From assembly GCF_002086675.1 (NCBI RefSeq), contig NZ_MVIF01000011.1, forward strand, positions 1 to 64,000: 64,000 nt of DNA, in the 5' to 3' direction. Origin of the DNA: Mycobacterium persicum (lineage in GTDB: Bacteria; Actinomycetota; Actinomycetes; Mycobacteriales; Mycobacteriaceae). Every line of letters starts with the position of its first letter. The first letter of the stretch is position 1. This document shows, piece by piece, positions 29,976 to 39,422 of the stretch. The notes under the pieces were generated by a model. The model did no database searches and was not told the origin of the DNA. It saw only the letters and a list, made by a program, of their open reading frames with translations. The position numbers and the translations under genes were made by a program.

Positions 29976-31391
29976 ATGCGGGGGAGCTTGGCGAGCACGA
30001 CGGATTCCAGGGACCATGCGATCGTCATCGGGGCCAGCATCGCGGGGCTGTGCGCGGCGCGGGTGCTCTCGGATTTTTTCGGCCGGGTGACGGTTTTCGA
30101 GCGCGACGAGCTGCCGGACGCACCGGCCAACCGCGCCACGGTTCCCCAAGACCGGCACCTGCACATGCTGATGGCCCGTGGCGCAGACGAATTCGACAGC
30201 CTCTTCCCCGGCCTGTTGAAAGACATGGTCGCCGCCGGTGTGCCCATGCTGGAGAACCGCCCGGACTGCATCTACTTCGGGGCCGCGGGCCACGTCCTGG
30301 GGACAGCACACACGCTGCGCGAAGAGTTCACCGCCTACGTGCCCAGCCGGCCGCATCTGGAATGGCAGCTGCGCCGGCGGGTCCTCGACATCGACAACGT
30401 CGAGATCGTGCGGCGACTCGTTCTCGAACCGCGGTTCGCGCCCGCCCGGCAACGGGTGACCGGGGTGCTGCTCGCACCCCAGGAAGACGGTGATCCCGAG
30501 TTCCGGGCCGCCGACCTCGTCGTCGACGCGGCGGGGCGCGGCACCCGGCTACCAGTGTGGTTGACGCAGTGGGGATTTCAGCGCCCGGCCGAGGAAACCG
30601 TGGACATCGGCATCAACTACGCCAGCCAGCAGTTCCGCCTCCCCGACGGCCTGCTGCGGGAGAAGGTGGTGGTCGCCGGCGCCTCACATGACCAGTCGCT
30701 GGGCCTGGGCATGCTGTGCTACGAGGACGGCACCTGGGTGATCACCACCTTCGGCGTCGCCCATGCCAAGCCGCCGTCGACCTTCCCCGAGATGCGCGCG
30801 CTCGCCGACCAGCTGCTGCCGGCCCGATTCGCCGACGCGCTAGCACAGGCCGAACCGGTGGGCAGCCCGGTCCTGCATGCCTTTCCGGCCAGCCGGTGGC
30901 GCCGCTACGACAAACTGGAGCGGTTCCCGGCGGGCATCCTCCCGTTCGGCGACGCCGTGGCCAGCTTCAACCCCACCTTCGGGCAGGGCATGACGATGAC
31001 GTCGCTGCAGGCCGGCAATCTGCGCCGGGCGCTGCAATCTCCCACGAAAAGCCTTGCGGCCGAATTCAACCGGCTCACCCGCAAGACGACCTATCCGGTG
31101 TGGATGATGAACGCCATCGGCGACATCACCTTCCACCACGGCGTCGCCGGGCCGGTCCCGTGGTGGTGGCGACCATCCGGTGCGTTGTTCGACCAATTCC
31201 TCGGCGCCGCCGAAACGAATCCCGTTCTCGCCGAATGGTTTTTACGCCGGTTCTCGCTGCTGGATAGCCTGTACATGATTCCGCCGCCGCGGATTGTCGG
31301 CCGGGCCATGGCCCACAACCTGCGGCTATGGCTCGGCGAGCGCCGCCAAGCCGTCGCCGGTAGGCGGCAAGCCGTCACAGCCCCACGGTAG
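29976..31391 (+). CDS. FAD-dependent monooxygenase, copy 2 (tandem paralogue)
   Basis: A 471-residue protein clearly duplicated from its left neighbour: the same VIGASIAGLCAARVLSDFFG loop, VPQDRHLHMLMARGA, PSRPHLEWQLRRRVL and GDAVASFNPTFGQGM are kept. Even the 20 bases upstream of the start resemble those of copy 1. It differs by a short C-terminal repeat (RRQAVAGRRQAV). The 3' end overlaps the convergent manA gene by 17 bases. M. tuberculosis has only one copy here to my knowledge. Divergence suggests a change of substrate rather than recent amplification. Confidence 0.85.
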   Translation: MRGSLASTTDSRDHAIVIGASIAGLCAARVLSDFFGRVTVFERDELPDAPANRATVPQDRHLHMLMARGADEFDSLFPGLLKDMVAAGVPMLENRPDCIYFGAAGHVLGTAHTLREEFTAYVPSRPHLEWQLRRRVLDIDNVEIVRRLVLEPRFAPARQRVTGVLLAPQEDGDPEFRAADLVVDAAGRGTRLPVWLTQWGFQRPAEETVDIGINYASQQFRLPDGLLREKVVVAGASHDQSLGLGMLCYEDGTWVITTFGVAHAKPPSTFPEMRALADQLLPARFADALAQAEPVGSPVLHAFPASRWRRYDKLERFPAGILPFGDAVASFNPTFGQGMTMTSLQAGNLRRALQSPTKSLAAEFNRLTRKTTYPVWMMNAIGDITFHHGVAGPVPWWWRPSGALFDQFLGAAETNPVLAEWFLRRFSLLDSLYMIPPPRIVGRAMAHNLRLWLGERRQAVAGRRQAVTAPR

Positions 31392-32601
31392 CCCGGAACA
31401 GTTTCGTGGGCTCGTGCGCGAGCAGCCGAATCGGGCCGTCGTCAGCGGCCACCCAGGCAGCCATCCCCTGCTTGAGCGTCAACGACTTCGACTTGCCATG
31501 GACCATGGTCGAACCCTCGGTGCACAACAAGATCTGTGGGCCCTCATGGCTGGAGGGTGCATCGATCTCGTGGCCCAGCTGATCCGCGCCGAGCGCGAGC
31601 AACGCGACCGCGAACTCCTCGGCCGGAGTGTCGTAAACCAGCTCCAGCCCGTCGCGCCGGATCGGCGGCCGCAGTTGCGACTCCGCGGTCGGGGCGAAGT
31701 CCAGCACCCGCAGCAGCTCCGGCACATCGACGTGCTTGGGAGTCAGACCGCCACGTAATACGTTGTCGGAGTTGGCCATTACCTCCAGCGCGAAACCCCG
31801 CAGATAGGTGTGCAAGTTGCCGGCCGGCAGGAATATCGCCTCACCCGGCCACAGGCTGATCCGGTTGAGCAACAACGCCGCGAGCACCCCGGCGTCGCCG
31901 GGATAACGCTCGCCCAGCTCCAGCACCGTCTTGACCTCCGCGGCGAATTCCGTCGCACCGGAGCTGAGGTAGTGAATGGCGCCCTCCAGCACGGCGGGCA
32001 CCAGCACGTCGATGTCGGGCTGGGGGGCGGTGATCCAGGTGGTGAACAGCGCACGCAGGCCGTCGGCGTCGGACTGGTCGCTGAGCAAGTCGATGAACGG
32101 GTCGAGGTCCGACACCGCCAGCGCCTGCAGCAGCTCGCGGGTGCGGGCGGCCTGACGGAAGCCGGCCAGCGCCTCGAACGGCTGCAACGCCACCAGCAAC
32201 TCGGGCTTGTGGCTGGTGTCGCGATAGTTGCGCACCGGCGACGCCACCGGAATGCCGAGCCGCTCTTCCCGTAGATAGCCCTCGATGGCCTGCTCGGCGC
32301 TGGGGTGGGCCTGCAACGACAACGGCTCGTCGGCGGCCAGGACCTTCACCAGGAACGGCAGCACATCGCCGAACCGGGTGCGCAACCCGTGACCGAGCTG
32401 TCCCTCCGGATCGGTGCTCAGCGCTTCCAGCAACGAGGTTTCGCCTTTGTCGGTTTCCAGCCAGGCGGGGTCACCAGGGTGCGCACCAAACCAGAGTTCG
32501 GCTTCGGGGTGGGCGGCCGGCACCGGCCGCCCGGTGAACTCGGCGATAGCGGTACGCGATCCCCAGGCGTATGTCCGTAACGCTCCGCGTAGCAATTCCA
32601 C
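31375..32601 (-). CDS. manA: Mannose-6-phosphate isomerase
   Basis: A 408-residue type I isomerase linking fructose-6-phosphate and mannose-6-phosphate, feeding GDP-mannose for phosphatidylinositol mannosides, lipoarabinomannan and other glycolipids. GTG 32601 gives VELLRGALRTYAWGSRTAIA; the long upstream frame belongs to the previous gene. Zinc-site elements: LSLQAHPSAEQA, HKPELLVAL, and GEAIFLPAGNLHTYLRG. It lies 7 bases after the SIS-like gene. The 3' end overlaps the convergent monooxygenase. Confidence 0.94.
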   Translation of the reverse strand: MELLRGALRTYAWGSRTAIAEFTGRPVPAAHPEAELWFGAHPGDPAWLETDKGETSLLEALSTDPEGQLGHGLRTRFGDVLPFLVKVLAADEPLSLQAHPSAEQAIEGYLREERLGIPVASPVRNYRDTSHKPELLVALQPFEALAGFRQAARTRELLQALAVSDLDPFIDLLSDQSDADGLRALFTTWITAPQPDIDVLVPAVLEGAIHYLSSGATEFAAEVKTVLELGERYPGDAGVLAALLLNRISLWPGEAIFLPAGNLHTYLRGFALEVMANSDNVLRGGLTPKHVDVPELLRVLDFAPTAESQLRPPIRRDGLELVYDTPAEEFAVALLALGADQLGHEIDAPSSHEGPQILLCTEGSTMVHGKSKSLTLKQGMAAWVAADDGPIRLLAHEPTKLFRATVGL

Positions 32602-32608
32602 CTTGTAT

Positions 32609-33709
32609 CTATCCCCGCGCCAGTCGCAAATACACCGCGGCCATCTCCAGCCGAACGGCCAATATTGCCAGTTGCTGTTCGGGACGTTGAGCGGCGGCCG
32701 CTGTGAGCGGGCCATCCGACCCGGCCACGCCGGGGTCCTGCGTCGCGTCCTCGGCCGTGACCAGGTTGATGTCGTCCAGCCCGGCGATCCGGGCGCCGAC
32801 CACCGTCCGCTCCCCGGCCAACGTCAGCGCCAGCACCCGCATCCGCTCGGGCAGCGGGCCGTCGATCTGCTCGTCGTGGAACAGGGCATCCCCCGAATAA
32901 CCGGCGGCACCGGAGGCCGCGCCGGCCCGCAGCGCCACCACCGCGTCGGCCAGCCAGGCGGCCGCGGCCACCTGCTGCGCGATCCGCAGCAGCACCGAGC
33001 TGCCGTGCCGCGCCAGGGCCAGGGTGGCGGCGTTGTCACCGGTCAGCGCAACCCGGCGTCCCGATACCCGCGCGGCAAGCGTCTTAGCCGGGTTGGTGAA
33101 CACCTCGCGGGCGGCACTGTTGTGCAACGCCTCGGCATCGAGTTCGTCGGCCAGCGACGCCAGGTCGATCTGCAGCCTGGGGTCCACGGTGCTCAGCGCG
33201 GCCAAGCCCGCGGCCAGGTAGCGGCACAACCCGAACTCGTCGGGAACCCGTAGTCGTGGTTCCAGCACCGCGACTCGACCGGCCGTGGAGTCGCGCAGCG
33301 GACCCGCATAGGGGGCTACGACGACGACCCGCGCGCCTCGGCGCACACCGGTCGCGGCCGCTGCGACCAGTGCGGGATCACCGGGGTCGTCACCGGCGAC
33401 AATGAGGACGTCAAGCGGACCCACCCAGGGCGGTGCCTCCCTGGCGAGCGCGATCGGCTCCGCGGCCGCAGCCGCGAGCGTCGATACCAGCATCGCCCCG
33501 GCCGTCTCGGCGGGACCTCGCCCGCCCACCCAGATCACCGTTCGGGGCCGGTCGCCGCCGCGCAGCAAGTCCAGTTCGCCTTCGTCGTGTGCGGCGGCAA
33601 TCGCCCGCACCTGCGCACCGGCGGTCGACGCGGCGCGCAACAGGCCGTCGCGGTCGGCGGCGATCAGGCCGGCGGCGTCTTCGAGATCGACCGAGTGGAC
33701 GGCACTCAC
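32609..33709 (-). CDS. SIS-domain-like protein (TobH type, Rv3256c)
   Basis: A 366-residue protein between manB and manA, from GTG 33709, which overlaps the manB stop (GTGA). The body has the alternating strand/helix pattern of phosphosugar isomerase (SIS) folds (LDVLIVAGDDPGDPALVAAA, GARVVVVAPYAGPLRD) and a C-terminal phosphomannose/glucose isomerase-like segment with GERTVVGARIAGLDDI. No catalytic set can be named. It is conserved between manB and manA in actinobacteria, so a role in mannose or amino-sugar phosphate handling is plausible. Confidence 0.75.
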   Translation of the reverse strand: MSAVHSVDLEDAAGLIAADRDGLLRAASTAGAQVRAIAAAHDEGELDLLRGGDRPRTVIWVGGRGPAETAGAMLVSTLAAAAAEPIALAREAPPWVGPLDVLIVAGDDPGDPALVAAAATGVRRGARVVVVAPYAGPLRDSTAGRVAVLEPRLRVPDEFGLCRYLAAGLAALSTVDPRLQIDLASLADELDAEALHNSAAREVFTNPAKTLAARVSGRRVALTGDNAATLALARHGSSVLLRIAQQVAAAAWLADAVVALRAGAASGAAGYSGDALFHDEQIDGPLPERMRVLALTLAGERTVVGARIAGLDDINLVTAEDATQDPGVAGSDGPLTAAAAQRPEQQLAILAVRLEMAAVYLRLARG

Positions 33710-35100
33710 GGTCCCGCCTCCGCCGGCAGCTGGGCCGCGATTTCGCCGCTGACCTGCTGCACCACCGCATCGACCTCCTCGGCGGTGCGGGCCTCCACGT
33801 TGAGCCGCAGCAACGGCTCGGTGTTGGAGCTGCGCAGGTTGAACCAGCTGTCATCGCCCAGATCCACCGTTACGCCGTCGAGGTGGTCGATGGACTGGAC
33901 CCGGCTGCCGAACGACTTCAGCACCGCCTCCACGCACGCCTCGGCGTCGGCCACACGGAAGTTAATCTCACCGGACGATTCATAGCGCTGGTAGTCGGCG
34001 GTCAGCTCGGACAACGGCCGGTCCTGCTCACCGAGGGCGGCCAGCACATACAGTGCGGCCAGCATCCCCGAATCGGCGCCCCAGAAATCGCGGAAGTAGT
34101 AGTGGGCCGAGTGTTCGCCGCCGAAGATCGCGCCGGTGTCGGCCATCAGCGCCTTGATATAGGAGTGTCCGACTCGCGAGCGCAGCGGCGTGCCGCCGCG
34201 CTCGACGACCAGTTCGGGCACCGCGCGCGAGGTGATCACGTTGTGGATCACCGTGGCGCCGATCTCCCGGCCGAGCTCGCGCGCTGCCACCAGGCTGGTC
34301 ACCGTTGACGGCGACACGGGGTGGCCGGTCTCGTCGACCACGAAGCAGCGGTCGGCGTCTCCGTCGAAGGCCAGGCCGATATCGGCGCCGGTGTCGCGCA
34401 CATAGGACTGCAGGTCCACCAGGTTGGCCGGATCGAGCGGGTTGGCCTCGTGATTGGGAAACGAGCCGTCGAGTTCGAAGTACAAGGGCAGCAAGGTAAT
34501 CGAGCCGATGGGGCCGAGCACGGCCGGCGCGGTGTGGCCGGCCATCCCGTTGCCGGCGTCCACGGCCACCCGCAGCGGCCGCAGTCCGGTGGTGTTGACC
34601 AGCGATCGCAGGAATTTCCCGTAGTCGTCCAGCACATCCTGGTCGGTGCACGTTCCGGCCGGCCCGTCGTAGGCGGGCACGCCATTGATGAGATCGTCGC
34701 GGATGGCGATGAGCCCGGTATCCGCGCCCACCGGTTTGGCGCCGGCCCGGCACAGCTTGATGCCGTTGTATGCGGCGGGGTTGTGGCTGGCGGTGAACAT
34801 CGCACCGGGGCAGTCCAGCAGTCCCGAGGCGAAATAGAGCTGATCGGTCGACGCCAAACCGATGCGCACCACGTCGAGGCCCTGTCCGGTCACCCCGTCG
34901 GCAAACGCGGCGGCCAACGACGGCGAACTGTCGCGCATGTCGTGGCCGATCACCACCTGCCGCGCACCCTCGGTGTGCATCAACCGGGCGAAGGCCGCGC
35001 CGATATCGGCGGTCAGCGACTCATCGATCTCTTCCCCGACCAACCCGCGCACGTCATAAGCCTTGATAACACGATTGATAACCGCGGCGGGCCAAGACAT
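33706..35100 (-). CDS. manB: Phosphomannomutase/phosphoglucomutase
   Basis: A 464-residue enzyme interconverting mannose-6-P and mannose-1-P. Motifs: active serine loop MFTASHNPAAYNGIK, metal loop LAFDGDADRCF, sugar loop GGEHSAHYYFRDF and phosphate-binding FNLRSSNTEPLLRLNVEA. ATG 35100. It heads the manB-SIS-manA group. Corresponds to Rv3257c (also called pmmA). Confidence 0.95.
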   Translation of the reverse strand: MSWPAAVINRVIKAYDVRGLVGEEIDESLTADIGAAFARLMHTEGARQVVIGHDMRDSSPSLAAAFADGVTGQGLDVVRIGLASTDQLYFASGLLDCPGAMFTASHNPAAYNGIKLCRAGAKPVGADTGLIAIRDDLINGVPAYDGPAGTCTDQDVLDDYGKFLRSLVNTTGLRPLRVAVDAGNGMAGHTAPAVLGPIGSITLLPLYFELDGSFPNHEANPLDPANLVDLQSYVRDTGADIGLAFDGDADRCFVVDETGHPVSPSTVTSLVAARELGREIGATVIHNVITSRAVPELVVERGGTPLRSRVGHSYIKALMADTGAIFGGEHSAHYYFRDFWGADSGMLAALYVLAALGEQDRPLSELTADYQRYESSGEINFRVADAEACVEAVLKSFGSRVQSIDHLDGVTVDLGDDSWFNLRSSNTEPLLRLNVEARTAEEVDAVVQQVSGEIAAQLPAEAGP

Positions 35101-35230
35101 GGCGGGGCTCCTGACGACTGAGGTTTTCTGCGTCCCTTGGCCGCCAGCCTATCGGCCCGACGAAGTCGCCGACGGCATCGGTCCGGACCGGAGCCGAACC
35201 GGCTGCGGGAATCGGCCGGGCCAGTCGTGA

Positions 35231-35701
35231 CTAGTCGGGTGGATCGGGCAACACCCGAAGGTGTCCACGGCGACGTCCATTGCGATGTTCGGACGGCGCG
35301 AACACCCCACCACTCGGAGCCTTAGCATGAACACCGGCCTGAACACCGGCGTGGTGGACCACGGGATCGGGGAAGCCGTTGTGCGGCGAGCCGTTTCTGC
35401 CGGGATGGGCCACCGAATAGGCCCCGGCAGCGACGGGGCCGCCCTCGCGCACCGCGTCGGCCAGCGCAACCAGATCGTCCTCATCGGGATTGGTGGGTAG
35501 CGGTCCGGCATGGCGCACGAGTTCCCACCCGCGCGGCGCGGTGATGCGGCCGGCGTGGCTGACGCACAGATCCCAGGAGTGCGGTTCGCGTGCGGTGGCG
35601 AGCGGACCCACGACCGCCGTCGAGTCCGAGTAGACGAACGTCAACGTTGCCACTGCATAGTGCGGACACCCGGGCCGGCAGCAGCGACGGGGTACGTTCA
35701 C
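35231..35701 (-). CDS. DUF3499 protein (Rv3258c type)
   Basis: A 156-residue protein from GTG 35701 (VNVPRRCCRPGCPHYAVATL). The conserved N-terminal half has CCRPGC and WDLCVSHAGRI, a probable metal-binding Cys/His cluster (zinc ribbon-like). The middle is variable Gly/Pro-rich and the end is GRRRGHLRVLPDPP. Function is unknown; the gene is conserved beside manB and whiB2 in actinobacteria. Divergent from the metallopeptidase-family gene with 89 bases between. Confidence 0.82.
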   Translation of the reverse strand: MNVPRRCCRPGCPHYAVATLTFVYSDSTAVVGPLATAREPHSWDLCVSHAGRITAPRGWELVRHAGPLPTNPDEDDLVALADAVREGGPVAAGAYSVAHPGRNGSPHNGFPDPVVHHAGVQAGVHAKAPSGGVFAPSEHRNGRRRGHLRVLPDPPD

Positions 35702-35790
35702 GACCGAAAGGCTATCGTGCGGAAACGCCGCCGGAGCGGCGGACACGCGCATCCGTGCCAGCCGCGATGTGCAACCGTTACCATCGGCGC

Positions 35791-36300
35791 GTGACCGATT
35801 CCCGCGGCTACCCGCGCAGCGGCCGGCCGGGTGGCAGATCCGCGGCGGCGCGTCGGGTGCGGCGCCGGGGCCGCGAGTGGCGTGGCCCGCTGCTGCCGCC
35901 GACGGTGCCGGGGTGGCGCAGCCGGTCCGAGCGGTTCGACATGGCGGTGCTGGAAGCCTACGAACCCATCGAGCGCCGCTGGCAGGAGCGGGTGTCGGAA
36001 TTGGACGTCGCGGTCGACGAGATCCCGCGCATCTCGGCCAAGGATCCCGAGAGCGTGCAGTGGCCGCCCGAAGTCATCGCCGACGGGCCGATCCCGCTTG
36101 CCCGGCTGATACCGGCAGGGGTCGACGTCCGCGGCAATGCCACGCGGGCACGAATCGTGTTGTTCCGCAAGCCAATTGAGCGACGGGCGAAGGACACCCT
36201 GGAGCTTGGCGAGTTGTTGCACGAAATCTTGGTGGCCCAGGTGGCCAGCTATCTGGATGTCGAGCCCTCGGTCGTCGACCCGACGATCGACGACGACTGA
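35791..36300 (+). CDS. Metallopeptidase-family protein (Rv3259 type)
   Basis: A 169-residue protein from GTG 35791; an ATG at 35767 would add eight residues. After a basic head (RSGRPGGRSAAARRVRRRGR) the core runs RFDMAVLEAYEPIERRW to LGELLHEILVAQVASYL and VDPTIDDD. The family (zincin-like, DUF1025) has an HExxH-type site in many members; here only LLHE is visible with no second histidine, so catalysis is doubtful. Convergent with whiB2. Confidence 0.75.
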   Translation: MTDSRGYPRSGRPGGRSAAARRVRRRGREWRGPLLPPTVPGWRSRSERFDMAVLEAYEPIERRWQERVSELDVAVDEIPRISAKDPESVQWPPEVIADGPIPLARLIPAGVDVRGNATRARIVLFRKPIERRAKDTLELGELLHEILVAQVASYLDVEPSVVDPTIDDD

Positions 36301-36336
36301 GCGCCGGGCTGCCCTAGATCCCGAACAGGATCCCGC

Positions 36337-36711
36337 TCAGATGATTCCGCGCTTGAGGCGGCGACGCTCGCGCTCCGACAGGCCACCCCAGATGCCGAAA
36401 CGCTCGTCGTGAGCCAGCGCGTATTCCAGGCACTCGTGGCGCACCTCGCAGCCGAGGCAGATCTTCTTTGCCTCGCGGGTCGAGCCGCCCTTCTCCGGAA
36501 AGAACGCCTCGGGATCCGTTTGGGCACAAAGGGCGCGGTCCTGCCACTGGTCGGCGGGCGGCTCGACGGGAGCCGGCGCCGGCTGAGGCTCGAACGCGTC
36601 GGGAACCAAACTCAAGTGCGGTCGGGCAATCTCCATCGATGGCACTGTCGCCGAGCCGGCAGCGGTGTGCGGTGCGCCTGCCATCACACCCCTAAGGTGC
36701 TCATAGGACAT
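36337..36711 (-). CDS. whiB2: Iron-sulfur regulator WhiB2 (WhmD)
   Basis: A 124-residue WhiB protein controlling septation and cell division. ATG 36711 has GGAGG eight bases upstream. The four cluster cysteines are in RALCAQTD, KKICLGCEVRHECLEY; the GIWGG turn and the basic RERRRLKRG tail follow. An N-terminal arm of about 45 residues is Pro-rich and longer than the 89-residue form annotated in M. tuberculosis, so a start at an internal ATG (codon 26) is possible. The 380-base upstream region is A+T-richer and should hold its promoter. Confidence 0.93.
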   Translation of the reverse strand: MSYEHLRGVMAGAPHTAAGSATVPSMEIARPHLSLVPDAFEPQPAPAPVEPPADQWQDRALCAQTDPEAFFPEKGGSTREAKKICLGCEVRHECLEYALAHDERFGIWGGLSERERRRLKRGII

Positions 36712-37093
36712 GCCGCCGCCTCCTCACCTAATAGATCGTGAAATGGTTTGCCACTGTTTTGATGTGCGGTTAACCCAATTCGAACTAGTGATCGAATCTC
36801 GGTCTGCGACACCGAAACCGGCCGGCCAACCGGGAAATGACACTGATGTGATTAGACACGCATTGGGCAGCCGGGTCAAGCATTCCGGCGCATTTCCATA
36901 CCATCTCGTGATCAAATTTCCGCGATTCTGTTTCGGTTCGTTGTACGGCGTGTCTAGTGCACTTCGTCACAATGACCGTCAGGGGCCCGTCAGGGGCCCG
37001 TCAGGGGCCCCTCGGGGGGCCGGTCAGGGGCCGGCGTGAAAGCGCGGCAACCCCGCCCTGATCCCCCGTCCCCGGCGGGTACTGTCCTGCGGT
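36712..37093. other. whiB2-fbiA divergent intergenic region
   Basis: 382 bases. The 36720-36960 part is A+T-richer and should carry the whiB2 promoter and leader. The part next to fbiA contains the G-rich tandem repeat at 36978-37010. No gene is supported. Confidence 0.5.
36978..37010 (+). repeat. Three perfect 11-bp units upstream of fbiA
   Basis: gtcaggggccc three times (36978, 36989, 37000), with a further gtcaggggcc at 37023. The array ends about 60 bases upstream of the fbiA start. Confidence 0.9.
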
Positions 37094-38083
37094 GTGAAGG
37101 TCACCGTTCTCGTGGGGGGAGTCGGCGGCGCCCGCTTTCTGTTGGGGGTCCAGCAGTTGCTCGGCCTGGGACAGTTTGCCATACCGGGACACGACGCATG
37201 TCACGAATTGACGGCGGTGGTCAACATCGGTGACGATGCCTGGATCCACGGGCTGCGCGTCTGCCCGGACCTGGACACCTGCATGTACACCCTGGGCGGC
37301 GGTGTCGATCCGCAGCGCGGTTGGGGTCATCGCGACGAAACCTGGCACGTCAAAGAGGAACTCGCGCGCTACGGCGTGCAGCCGGACTGGTTCCAGCTCG
37401 GCGACCGGGATCTGGCGACCCACCTGGTGCGCACTCAGATGCTGCGGGCCGGCTACCCACTGTCGCAGATCACCGCGGCACTGTGTGACCGCTGGCAACC
37501 GGGGGCGACGTTACTCCCGGTCAGCGACGACCGTTGCGAAACCCACGTGGTGATCACCGACCCGGAGACCCGATCCCGGCGTGCCATCCACTTCCAGGAG
37601 TGGTGGGTGCGTTACCGCGCCCAGGTGCCGACCCACAGCTTCGCCTTCATCGGCACCGAAACAGCTAGTGCTACAACAGAAGTGGTGGCCGCCATCGCCG
37701 AGGCCGACGTCGTCATGCTGGCTCCGTCCAACCCGGTGGTCAGCATCGGCGCCATCCTGGCGGTCCCCGGAATCCGGGCCGCCCTGCGGGCCACCTCAGC
37801 GCCGATCGTCGGCTACTCGCCGATCATCGGGGGAAAACCGTTGCGCGGCATGGCCGATGCGTGTCTTTCGGTGCTCGGGGTGGATTCCACCGCGGCGGCG
37901 GTGGGCCGGCACTACGGCGCGCGCACCGGCACCGGCATACTCGACTGCTGGCTGGTCGCCGAGGGCGATCAGGCCGATATCGACGGCGTGCTGGTGCGAT
38001 CGATACCGCTGTTGATGAGCGACCCGAAGGCAACCGCGGAGATGGTGAGCGCCGGGCTGGAGCTTGCGGGCGTGGCGGCGTGA
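37094..38083 (+). CDS. fbiA: F420 biosynthesis transferase FbiA
   Basis: A 329-residue enzyme joining the phosphoenolpyruvyl/lactyl moiety from the guanosine-diphosphate donor to Fo, giving (dehydro-)F420-0. GTG 37094 starts [20 protein letters not shown], the glycine-rich donor-binding loop. Other family marks: [35 protein letters not shown] and [17 protein letters not shown]. Overlaps fbiB by four bases. F420 is the cofactor of many mycobacterial reductases and activates nitroimidazole drugs. Confidence 0.97.
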   Translation: MKVTVLVGGVGGARFLLGVQQLLGLGQFAIPGHDACHELTAVVNIGDDAWIHGLRVCPDLDTCMYTLGGGVDPQRGWGHRDETWHVKEELARYGVQPDWFQLGDRDLATHLVRTQMLRAGYPLSQITAALCDRWQPGATLLPVSDDRCETHVVITDPETRSRRAIHFQEWWVRYRAQVPTHSFAFIGTETASATTEVVAAIAEADVVMLAPSNPVVSIGAILAVPGIRAALRATSAPIVGYSPIIGGKPLRGMADACLSVLGVDSTAAAVGRHYGARTGTGILDCWLVAEGDQADIDGVLVRSIPLLMSDPKATAEMVSAGLELAGVAA

Positions 38084-39420
38084 GCGAGCACGGCACCGGA
38101 TCGGCCGTCGAAATCCTGCCTGTCACCGGGCTTCCCGAATTCCGCCCTGGCGATGACCTGAGCGCGGCGATCGCCGCGGCCGCGCCCTGGCTGTGCGACG
38201 GCGACGTCGTAGTGGTCACCAGCAAGGTGGTGTCCAAGTGCGAGGGCCGGCTGGTGCCGGCACCGGAGTCCGAGGAGGCGCGAGATCGGCTGCGTCGCAA
38301 GCTGATCGACGACGAAGCGGTACGGATATTGGCCCGCAAGGGCAAGACGTTGATCACCGAGAACCGACTCGGGCTGGTGCAGGCCGCCGCCGGGGTCGAC
38401 GGATCCAACGTCAACCGGAATGAATTGGCGCTGCTGCCCGCCGATCCCGACGCCAGCGCCGCGGCGCTGCGCGCCGGGCTGCGCGAACGCCTCGGTGTCA
38501 CCGTGGCTGTGGTGGTCACCGACACCATGGGACGAGCCTGGCGCTGCGGCCAGATCGACGCCGCGGTCGGCGCCGCCGGTCTGGCGGTGTTGCATAACTA
38601 TGCGGGCGCCCTGGACCGGCACGGCAACGAGTTGGTCGTCACCGAGATCGCGGTCGCCGACGAGATCGCCGCCGCCGCCGATCTGGTCAAGGGCAAGTTG
38701 ACGGCGCTACCGGTGGCCGTGGTCCGCGGGCTGCCGGTGCGCGACGACGGCTCCACGGCGCGGCGCTTGGTGCGGCCGGGCGCCGAGGACCTGTTCTGGC
38801 TCGGGACCGCCGAAGCCATCGAGCTGGGGCGTCGACAGGCCCAGCTGTTGCGCAGGTCGGTTCGCCGGTTCAACCCCGAGCCGGTACCGCCGGAGTTCGT
38901 CGAATCCGCGGTCGCCGAGGCGCTCACCGCGCCGGCCCCGCACCACACCCGGCCGGTGCGCTTCGTATGGTTACAGACGCCGGCGGTGCGCACCCGGCTG
39001 CTCGACCGGATGAAAGACAAGTGGCGCTCCGATCTGGCCGGCGACGGCAAGCCGGCCGACGCCGTCGAACGCCGCGTCGCGCGCGGCCAAATCCTTTACG
39101 ACGCACCCGAAGTCGTGATCCCGATGCTGGTTCCCGAGGGCGCCCACGCCTACCCCGACGCGGCCCGCGGCCACGCCGAGCACACCATGTTCACCGTCGC
39201 GGTGGGAGCCGCGGTGCAAGCTCTGCTGGTCGCCCTGGCGGTGCGTGGACTGGGCAGTTGCTGGATCGGCTCGACGATCTTCGCCGCCGATCTGGTGCGT
39301 GCCGAATTGCGGTTGCCTGCCGACTGGGAGCCGTTGGGCGCCATCGCGATCGGCTACCCCCAAGAGCCGACGGGGGTGCGCGACCCGGCGCCCGTCGGGG
39401 ATCTGCTGATCCGCAAGTGA
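38080..39420 (+). CDS. fbiB: F420 gamma-glutamyl ligase / FMN reductase FbiB
   Basis: A 446-residue two-domain enzyme from GTG 38080 (GTGA overlap with fbiA). The N-terminal CofE-like ligase (about 10-245; [37 protein letters not shown]) adds glutamates to F420-0. The C-terminal nitroreductase-like domain (about 255-446; [36 protein letters not shown]) binds FMN and reduces dehydro-F420-0. The gene is followed after two bases by the DNA methylase. Confidence 0.96.
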   Translation: MSEHGTGSAVEILPVTGLPEFRPGDDLSAAIAAAAPWLCDGDVVVVTSKVVSKCEGRLVPAPESEEARDRLRRKLIDDEAVRILARKGKTLITENRLGLVQAAAGVDGSNVNRNELALLPADPDASAAALRAGLRERLGVTVAVVVTDTMGRAWRCGQIDAAVGAAGLAVLHNYAGALDRHGNELVVTEIAVADEIAAAADLVKGKLTALPVAVVRGLPVRDDGSTARRLVRPGAEDLFWLGTAEAIELGRRQAQLLRRSVRRFNPEPVPPEFVESAVAEALTAPAPHHTRPVRFVWLQTPAVRTRLLDRMKDKWRSDLAGDGKPADAVERRVARGQILYDAPEVVIPMLVPEGAHAYPDAARGHAEHTMFTVAVGAAVQALLVALAVRGLGSCWIGSTIFAADLVRAELRLPADWEPLGAIAIGYPQEPTGVRDPAPVGDLLIRK

Positions 39421-39422
39421 CA

